DNA from: Rhinopomastus cyanomelas
Lineage: Eukaryota; Chordata; Aves; Bucerotiformes; Rhinopomastidae
Length of the DNA: 64,000 bases
Assembly: GCA_013400115.1 (NCBI GenBank)
Contig: VXBP01003665.1
Location: 1 to 64,000, forward strand
Direction of reading: 5' to 3'
A program made the position numbers and the translations under genes. Below the pieces are notes generated by a model that was not told where the DNA came from, searched no databases, and saw nothing but the letters and a program-made list of their open reading frames with translations. How positions within the stretch are numbered: position 1 is the stretch's first letter; every line of letters begins with the position of its first letter. This document shows, piece by piece, positions 56,945 to 64,000 of the stretch.

Positions 56945-57330
56945 TGGGGGGTGACTGGCTGCAAAGTAGCCCTGAGGAGAGGGACTTGGGGGTGCTTGTG
57001 GACGAGAATCTCAGCATGAGCCAGCAGTGTGCACTTGTGGCCAGGAAGGCAAATCGGATCCTGGGCTGCATCAGAAGTGTGGCCAGCAGGCCGAGGAAGG
57101 TGATTCTCCCCCTCCACTCCGCTCTGGTGAGACTCCACCTGGAGCACTGTGTCCAGTTCTGGAGCCCTTATTACAAGAGGGATGTGGAGATGCTGGGGCG
57201 TGTGCAGAGGAGGGTCACGAGGATGATCAGAGGGCTGGAGCACCTGTGGGGCCAGACTGAGAGTTGGGGCTGTTCAGTCTGGAGAAGAGAAGTCTCCAAG
57301 GTGACTTTATTGTGGCCTTCCAGTATCTGA
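56945..57330 (+). pseudogene. CR1 pol connection-region fragment
   Basis: Frame open for 128 codons from 56944. It has the ERDLGVLVD and LHSALVRLHLEHCVQFWSPY blocks, then the QRRVTRMIRGLEHLWG block. A loss of a few codons follows where EERLRELG is expected. The last residues to 57330 are out of frame with CR1. No catalytic motif is present. Confidence 0.9.
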
Positions 57331-57358
57331 AGGGGGCCTGCAAAAAGTCTGGGGAGGT
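56945..57358 (+). mobile_element. CR1 pol fragment, no 3' end
   Basis: Sense CR1 with ERDLGVLVDENLSMSQQCAL and SALVRLHLEHCVQFWSPYYK codons, ending in QYLKGACKKSGE at 57358. It lacks the pol end, 3' UTR and tail. It meets an antisense CR1 at once. Confidence 0.93.
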
Positions 57359-57698
57359 CCCCCTGACACAGCAGGATTACCTAGACCATGTCACACAAGA
57401 ACACATCCAGGCAGGTTTTAAACATCTCCAGTGAAGGAGACTCCACAGCCTCCCTGGGCAGCCTGTTCCAGTGCTCTGTCACCCTCACCGTGAAGAAGTT
57501 CCTTCTCAGGTTGATGTGGAACCTTCTATGCTCCAGCTTACAACCACTGCCCCTCGTCCTATGACTACATGACACTGAGAATAGCCCAGCTCCATCCTCC
57601 TGACACCCACCCCTCAAATATTTGTAGACATTAATGAGGTCACCCTCAGTCTCCTCTTCTCCAAGCTAAAGAGAGCCAGCTCCCTCAGCCTCTCCTCA

Positions 57699-57725
57699 NN
57701 NNNNNNNNNNNNNNNNNNNNNNNNN
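57699..57725. other. Assembly gap (27 N)
   Basis: The CR1 positions on either side lie about 490 bp apart in the copy at 8600-10107, so 27 N understates the missing piece if the element is whole. Confidence 0.95.
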
Positions 57726-58169
57726 CATGCCAATCCCTCATCCAAGTCATCAATGAATAGATTGAACAGGACTGGTCCCAGCACCGTCCCCTGGGGGACT
57801 CCACTAGATACAGGCCTCCAACCAGACTCTGTCCCATTGACCACTACTCTCTGACTTCTACCCTGTAGCCTGTTTATGATCCACCTCACTACCCAAAAAT
57901 CTAGGCCACACTGCCTCAGTTTGTCTGCAAGGATGCTGTGAGAGACTGTGTCAAAAGCCTTACTTAAGTCAAGATAGATGACATCCATGGCTCTGCCATC
58001 ATCCATCCACCTGGTTATGCCCTCATAAAAGGCTATCAGGTTGGTCAAGCATGACTTTCCCTTTGTAAAGCCATGCTGACTGTCCCTAATGACCCTCCTG
58101 TCCTTGATGTGCCTGGAGACAGCCTCTAAACCAAATTGTTCCATCACCTTTCCTGGGATGGAGGTGAGG
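57726..58169 (-). pseudogene. CR1 pol reverse-transcriptase fragment, frame intact
   Basis: Minus-strand codons are continuous from near 58169 to the gap. Fingers region (SIPGKVMEQFGLEAVSRHIK, DSQHGFTKGKSCLTNLIAFY), motif A with its aspartates (VIYLDLSKAFDTVSHSILAD), motif B (SSGVPQGTVLGPVLFNLFID) and DDLDEG. The catalytic FADD would fall in the gap. This is the best-preserved reverse transcriptase here, but the element is 5'-truncated and so immobile on its own. Confidence 0.93.
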
Positions 58170-59859
58170 ATGTTTGGTAGAAGGGCTCTCCGTGCTTCCC
58201 ACCACCCCAAGATACTGCAGAGCTTCAGACACAGCCTTGGGCTCTGTGGCCACCACAGCTGCTCAATCAGCACACATTCACAGCAGCACAATGCAGGTGT
58301 TTTTGCTGGCACAGAGAACGGGTTCACAGCCCATTAAGAATGTTGCTTTTATGGGGCACACAACAGAACCTATAAAAGGATTTCAGGTTTCTATAAGATA
58401 AGAGGAAAATGGGCACAGGTTGCATTGAATGGAAAAAACCAATAAACCACTGATTTATTACAGGGTTGCAGCACTAGAGCCACTAGAATGAGAAAAAACC
58501 TCTGTGCAACTTGTGAAAACCAAACACCCCAGCAATCACCTTCACCAGTCTGACTGAGGTCCCCAGATTCAGCTTGATAAGCAGAAGGGAGGGTAAATAT
58601 TCTGACAAAACATTTTTCCCCAATATGAGAAAAAGCTGGTGAGCTGAAATATTGACTTAAAGAATAGTTTAAGGGGAAATGGGTCCTTAGTGCTGATGGG
58701 ATATTTAGTCCAGGGCCGTTGATATCTTTGACCATTAGAAGTTCATCTAGTTTCTACTGAACCTGCATTGCTCTGGTTGAGTCTGAGTGGGGAACTAGAG
58801 CTCTTTTGCATATCCTACTAACTAACCAGTGTTTGGAGAGCAGTCCCTGTGATCCCAAGGGAATGACCTGTCCCTCAGGGTTGTCTCCCTAGAAACTGAG
58901 GCAGGATAAGAGTGAAAAAACAACTGCAATGAGAAAACATTAATGAGATTGGAAGTTTCTGAGAAAAGAGGGGAGAACCTTCTCTTCAGGGAAATGCTGC
59001 GTGGGCACTGGAATCCAGAACCAAACGTTCACAGACTGATTTCAACCTCCTGTCCGCTGAGGCAGACGCTTCCTTTAAGAGAATCAGTGAGGGACTGATG
59101 CTTGCAGCCCTCACACAGGACATGTCCCATGGCTGCTGTGGTATACTCGGAATGTTTTCAGGTCCTGATCCCCACAGATTTGGAGGTGGTTCCTTGAGAA
59201 GCTCCCAGGTCTTTGAACACATGTTGCAGTCAACAGATGAAGAAGCTCTTTGTATCTCTAAGGAGCAGGCTCCTGCACATTAAAGGCTGCAATCATTTCA
59301 AAGCATGAAGATCTCTGCACTCAGAGCACCTGCATATTGATGCAGGACACAGGCATTAAGGCAGCTAAAGGTAATTATTCTGATTATTAAAAATTCTAAT
59401 CAGAATAACTTTGAATTCTGCGTTTATGCCACAGATATATGAGAGACGCATAATCACGGAACCAGTCACCTTCTCATTTCTCAAGGAGACTTGTGGATTT
59501 TGAAGTGCTTATGGCTAACTCTTCACTGCTTTAAAGCACCAACCAAGGTTTTGTTTAGAAAAAGAGGTTTGATCCCCATGAACAAAGACAAAATCCTGCC
59601 AGAAGACTGCACCAACAGACAGAGAATTTTGTCAAGAACTCAAGCCACATTGCAGTGATATTTCCTCCTCTGTAAGGCTAGGGAAGAAATTTCTTACAAA
59701 AACAACCCTCTGTTGTCAGCATAAAGAGTATTAATTGGAGAAGGCAGCAAATTAACATCTTGGCTTCAAACACACTGATGTTCAGGTGGGCTTTCATAAA
59801 TATCTTTACCCAATTGCATCCCTCCTTTGGTGTGGCTGTCCACCTTGACTGTGGTCATC
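58170..59859. other. Unannotated sequence
   Basis: No gene was seen. 58286-58325 loosely resembles the novel 5' block of the composite repeat (GCTGGCACAGAGAACGGGT), without a CR1 end. 59340-59480 is CNE-like and holds a perfect 12-bp inverted repeat. Confidence 0.45.
59375..59408. repeat. Perfect 12-bp inverted repeat with 10-base loop
   Basis: Arms TTATTCTGATTA (59375-59386) and TAATCAGAATAA (59397-59408) are exact reverse complements around TTAAAAATTC. They could form a hairpin or a symmetric binding site. Confidence 0.85.
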
Positions 59860-60203
59860 ATAGGATCATAGATTTGTTTATATTGGAAGAAACCTTTAAG
59901 ATCATCAAGTCCAACCATTAACCCAACTGTACCAGGTCCACAGGTAACCCCTGTCCCTGAGCACCAGATCTCCATGACTGTGAAACATGGCCAGAGATAG
60001 TGATTCAATCCCCTCCCTTTGCAGCCTGTTCCAAGGCCTGAAGGCCCTTTCAATAAAGTTTTTTCCTAATGTCCAACCTAAACTTCCCCTGGTGCAACAT
60101 GAGGCCATTTCCTCTTGTCCTATCACTTGTTCCTTGTGAGAAGTGACCAACCTCCACCTCTCTACAACCTCCTTTCAGGTTGTTGTAGACAGCAATAAGG
60201 TCA
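59857..60203 (-). mobile_element. CR1 3' fragment, antisense
   Basis: Tail (CATCATAGGATCATAGATTT), 3' UTR (CCCTGTCCCTGAGCACCAGA), and minus-strand pol codons around RAFRPWNRLQREGIESLSLA. It ends at TTGTTGTAGACAGCAATAAG, the pol block equal to LIAVYNN. It is the same subfamily as 4375 and 12755. Confidence 0.93.
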
Positions 60204-61362
60204 GAGACTGTGTCAAAGTGACATCCTCCCAGTATTATTCTTTGCTCTTTCAGATACTGGATTTGAAGAAAGGGGAAGGAAGAAGCATTAAAACTCAGCC
60301 AAGGGCCAGCTCTTTCATGTAGTGGTTGTCAAACTGATTCCACTGTCACCCTCCCACACGGAGCCTTGTAGCTTCCCAAACACAGACAGCTGCATTCTCC
60401 TCTCTCATTTATATTTCTCAGAAGATTTTCTTTCAGTGCATGAAAGGAATAAGGCATCATACAAATTATCTCACTAAATCATTCTCTTTAAACATCCGCC
60501 TTCCTTTTCATGTTTGTCTCTGAACCGCCGTCGATCCCATTTACATGAACACCTTACTGGAGCACTTTTCCAGCAGCCGCATTCATTAGTGGCTCCCAAT
60601 GCCCTGCACACAACAGGGGTTTTGCCTACTCTGCACTTTGGGGATGTTCTTGTCAGAAATAGGAGTGGATAATGAGGAAAGAACACAAATCTGTCACTGG
60701 TGCTCTCCATTACTTCAACAAACAGCGTTATGGAAATGATTTCCCACACCAGCATTTGCCTGCATTTTCTGTGGGCAAAGGCACTTTAAGCCTGTTTTCT
60801 CCTTTGTCTGGGACTGTCTCCTGCTTGTGGCTCAGCACCTTGCAAAACTGTCTAGGATCCTGATTGTTTTGACTGCTTATAGAAGAACCCATATAAAACC
60901 ATCTGATTGTTTTTACACAAGATAGTGTCATCTGAAAATAAAAACATACAATAAAATAAACTTGCATACGGAAATCAATGCGCAATTGGTCTCAAGACCC
61001 AGGTTTCAGGCTGGAGAAAGAAGAAGGTAGATGGAAATACCAGAATCTTGCAGGAGGGCAGAGGTCTGAGCTGTTTTCCCCTCCCTGGTGCTTCTCCTCA
61101 TGGCACACATGCTCAGTATGGCATGGTCTAGTGATGGATGATCCCCTCCTCATCACTGCAGCCGACTCACTCCTGGGCTAGACAAGAGAGAATGTTTCAC
61201 ATGGTGCAGGACAGCTCCTGCCAAATGTATATTGCCATGAGAAAAGGGCAGCAGATGGGCCGGAGCATCTGCTTTGTAGCACACAGACAGCATTGCTCTA
61301 GTCCAGAGTGCTTGAGCTCTTCAGGCTTCCTCCTCTGGTTTACAGGAAGCTTTGAGTTCAAG
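60204..61362. other. Unannotated sequence
   Basis: No repeat or gene was recognised. 60480-60640 has a few CpG (CCGCCGTCGATCCC) in AT-rich surroundings but no exon signals I can defend. Confidence 0.45.
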
Positions 61363-61645
61363 AACCACAGATGGGTTTAGGTTGGAAGGGAGCTCAGAGC
61401 TTACCTAGTGACAACCCCCTGCCATAGAGAGCGACATCTCTCACTAGACCAGATTGCCCATCCCCCCAACTTGGCCTTGGACACTTCCAGGAATGATGGA
61501 GCAGCCACAACCTACCTGGACAACTTGTTCCAGGGTTTCAGCACTCTCACAGAGAAGAATTTCTTCTTCAGATCTAATCTAAATCTCCCCTCTTTTAGCT
61601 TGGATTCATTCCTTTTGTCCTACTTTTCTGGTTATTTCTGTACCT
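61363..61645 (-). mobile_element. CR1 3' fragment, antisense
   Basis: Antisense 3' UTR (GGTTTAGGTTGGAAGGGAGC), GGACACTTCCAGGAATGATG, AACTTGTTCCAGGGTTTCAG, TCTAATCTAAATCTCCCCTC. The tail octamers are degraded. It is an older subfamily, close to 28887. Confidence 0.9.
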
Positions 61646-63516
61646 TGAGAGCAAAGTCACAGGATATGAACAAACTTTCCCCATTACCTTCGGTCCTGTC
61701 TCAAGCCCAGCTCAGACAGAAAAAAGAACTAGGGTGAGCAAATACAAAAGAAGGAGCACCCAGGCTTTGAAAGAAGCAGGACCACTCATGAGGCACAACG
61801 TATTTCCCCTCACATAATTACTTTTCTTTCATAGTTGCTCTTCTTTTCAATAATATAAAGAATAGTCAGTCAGCCAGTGTTTGTCACTGACCAGGATTTC
61901 ATCTGCTGACAGACCTGGGACGAGGCTCACCAAAAGCTACAAGTGCAGAGTCAAAGAAACTGTATGTCACAGAGCAGCATCCAATCTAATTCTTTGCCTG
62001 AGACAATGCAAAGTTCCAGCAGGAAAACAGCACCCAATTAGGCTGCCATGAACATGATACCCTGAAATAAAATGAGAATTCAAGCCATGATGTTCATTCA
62101 AGTACCATGATGGGGTATAAATCTTTATGTAAGAAATAGCAATTTCAGACATACAGGTGATTCGTCAAGATCCTGTCATCAACATCAACAGCAATGGAAG
62201 AAAAAGTGAAGCTGTATCCCAGAAATGCACTTTTTCAAGAGCCCAAGCCTGGAAATGCAGGCTAGAACCATTGGTGGTCAATTCAGCCCAAGAGCTCTTG
62301 GTGTCAAGCACTAAGAAAGGTTTAAAGCCCTCTGAATGAACACTGCCAATTCCTGCCCCAAAACGCTTTTTCCCTTTTGAGGTAGTATCCTTTCCCATGT
62401 GTAAGAAATTAGAAGGAATCAAGCTGCTGAGACAGTTTACCTGATTTATGCCATGTTCACGTCAAAAAAACTACAAGATAAGGGGTGCCATAAGTCTTGC
62501 CAGAATGATTGGGCTGGCAGCCAACTCTGGCCCACAGACTGTAGGCTTTCTCACTCACTCTACAGGAAAATACAGTAAGAATCTACTCTCAGCTTCCCTG
62601 CTTTCAGGCTCAGATTGGGTTTTACCTGTAACTTCAATCTCTTATGAGCTACACTCTCCTCAGAGACCAGACTGCCCTTCAGCATTCCTTGGTAACCCTT
62701 CTCCAAAGTGTCTTTTTGCAGTAATGAGGTTGAAGAGTTTCCTCTGGCCCCCATTTCTCAAGGGTCTTTGATTCTCTGTTACCATTCATTCTCTCTCATT
62801 CCTCAAGGTTGGTTCTTGTTCTGTAAACAGCCACAAATGAAATATCACTCAAGAACAAAACAAAAATCAGGACTGAGCCCACAACCACAAAGCTCCTTGC
62901 TCTGACATGGCCAGGCCCTGAGATGACTGACAGTAACAGGCCATGGAGAAGCTGGCTGGACAGAGGATGGAGGAGCTGCAGAAGGAGAGAAGCAACTGGG
63001 AAGGCAGCAGGGCACCTTAGTCTTGCTTTTCTTAGTGGGTGACACCCCTGTCCTCAGAGGAGCTACCTTCAATTTGCACTTGTGCAAAGAAGAATTGAAT
63101 CCTCTAGCACTGCCAAATTACAACAAGCAAAGATAGATGAGGTGCTTAGAAGCAACAGCATTGCCTGTGGACACTATCCAAGCAAGCCAATGAGCATCCA
63201 CAAATGTGCTGCTTTGAATACACAGGGATGACAAAGGTAGGGAAGAACCAGAGGAATTAAATAGAGAGGCCGGATTCCCACTTGAAGCTTGAGCCTACTT
63301 CAGAGGAAATGATGAGATGACACAAGATCGAAGTGTGAGGAATCCAAAGGAAGACCTGAATTCACCTGAGAAAGAGACGATGAGCTCCAAATAAACAGAA
63401 ACCAGAGCTAAGCAATCCCAATCAATTGCTGTTTATCTTCTACTCCCTATGTGCTAGCATTACCGAGAAGTTGTTTGCTGGCACATTTGCTGCACATTGC
63501 AGAGAAGAATCCATCA
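61646..63516. other. Unannotated sequence
   Basis: 1.9 kb without CR1. No exon, RNA gene or tandem repeat was recognised. Confidence 0.5.
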
Positions 63517-63925
63517 AGAATCATAGAATGGTCCAGGTTGGAAGGGATCTCCAAAGGCCAACTAGTCCAACCCCCTTGCAGGGAACAGGGACATCCTCAG
63601 CTAGATCACGTTGCCCAGAGCCTTGTCCAGCCTCACCTTGAATATCTCCAGGGATAGGGCCTCAACTGCTTTTCTGGGCAACCTGTTCCAGTGTTCAACT
63701 AGCCTCCTCCTGAAGAACTTCTTCCTTTCAGTTCATTTCAGTCTGCCTTTCTGTAATGTGAAACCATTGCCCCTTGTCCTATCACTCCAGGCCTTTGTAA
63801 ACAGTCCATCTCCAGCCTTCAGGTACTGGAAGATCACTATCAGGTCCTCCCAGTGCCTCCTCTTCTCCAGGTTGAACAACCTCAACTCCCTCAACTTGGA
63901 GACCAAGCAGTCCCATTTGTTTCCA
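63517..63925 (-). mobile_element. CR1 3' fragment, antisense
   Basis: Tail AGAATCATAGAATGGTCCAG, GGAAGGGATCTCCAAAGGCC, then minus-strand pol codons: AWSDRTRGNGFTLQKGRLK and LRELRLFNLEKRRHWEDLI. 5'-truncated near 63925. Confidence 0.93.
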
Positions 63926-64000
63926 CCACCATAGGCTATCACTACAGACACAGGACCAGCCCTGCTGGGCTCAAGCTCCACTCTCAACCTCATTTGCTCT

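Larger units (their letters stand above)
57359..58169 (-). mobile_element. Young CR1, antisense, with assembly gap; 3' tail missing
   Basis: Starts at CCCCCTGACACAGCAGGATT, so the last 50-60 bp of the CR1 3' end with the octamers are absent. It runs through the pol C-terminus (57617-57381 open), a gap, then reverse-transcriptase codons to about 58169 (CATCACCTTTCCTGGGATGG). It is the second-longest pol stretch in the window. Confidence 0.93.

Noticed and set aside
62379..62400. let-7-like TGAGGTAGTA
   Set aside because: The match ends after ten bases, with no continuation to the mature sequence and no matching star arm nearby.
1..64000. Endogenous retrovirus, LTR pair or tRNA gene
   Set aside because: No gag/pro/env-like frame, paired long terminal repeats, primer-binding site or tRNA arm motif was seen. 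All reverse-transcriptase sequence found is CR1 type.

Overview
The window looks like nuclear DNA from a bird, and probably from a CR1-rich lineage. I count more than 50 fragments of the non-LTR retrotransposon CR1 on both strands. By hand addition they cover about 17-18 kb, roughly a quarter of the window. Almost all are 5'-truncated copies that share one 3' end, whose tail is built on ATTCTATG/ATTCTGTG octamers. I saw no Alu, L1 or endogenous retrovirus. A CR1 load this high fits Piciformes (woodpeckers and allies) best. That placement is an inference from known avian repeat content, not a species identification.

Layout. 1-10.1 kb: scattered CR1 fragments, including a CR1-in-CR1 nest (2222-2722) and the longest uninterrupted CR1 (8600-10107), which carries a broken reverse transcriptase. 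10.1-13.1 kb: mostly repeat-poor. 13.24-14.03 kb: the only CpG island, with a possible minus-strand first exon ending at a strong splice donor. 14-19.5 kb: mostly unannotated. 19.5-23.7 kb: a CR1 cluster and an assembly gap. 25.6-25.9 kb: a G-rich 12-bp minisatellite beside an unusual CR1 with a non-CR1 5' block. 26.6-27.2 kb: a CR1 holding a copy of its own flank. 34.0-35.4 kb: five CR1 fragments and a single-N junction. 37.4-38.0 kb: an antisense nested pair. 43.3-50.0 kb: young CR1s and a 1905-bp tandem duplication whose two copies meet at a single N. 50.5-56.9 kb: a long stretch almost free of CR1. 56.9-58.2 kb: two opposed CR1s meeting at a sharp junction, with a gap inside. 58.2-64 kb: three further CR1 tails.

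No complete protein-coding host gene can be supported. The open frames that look like proteins are CR1 pol remnants or chance frames. The points most worth checking are the probable false (haplotypic) duplication at 46088-49898, the CR1 gaps whose N lengths disagree with the repeat, the repeated composite element with a novel 5' block at 25.9 and 47.6 kb, and the CpG island with its candidate exon.
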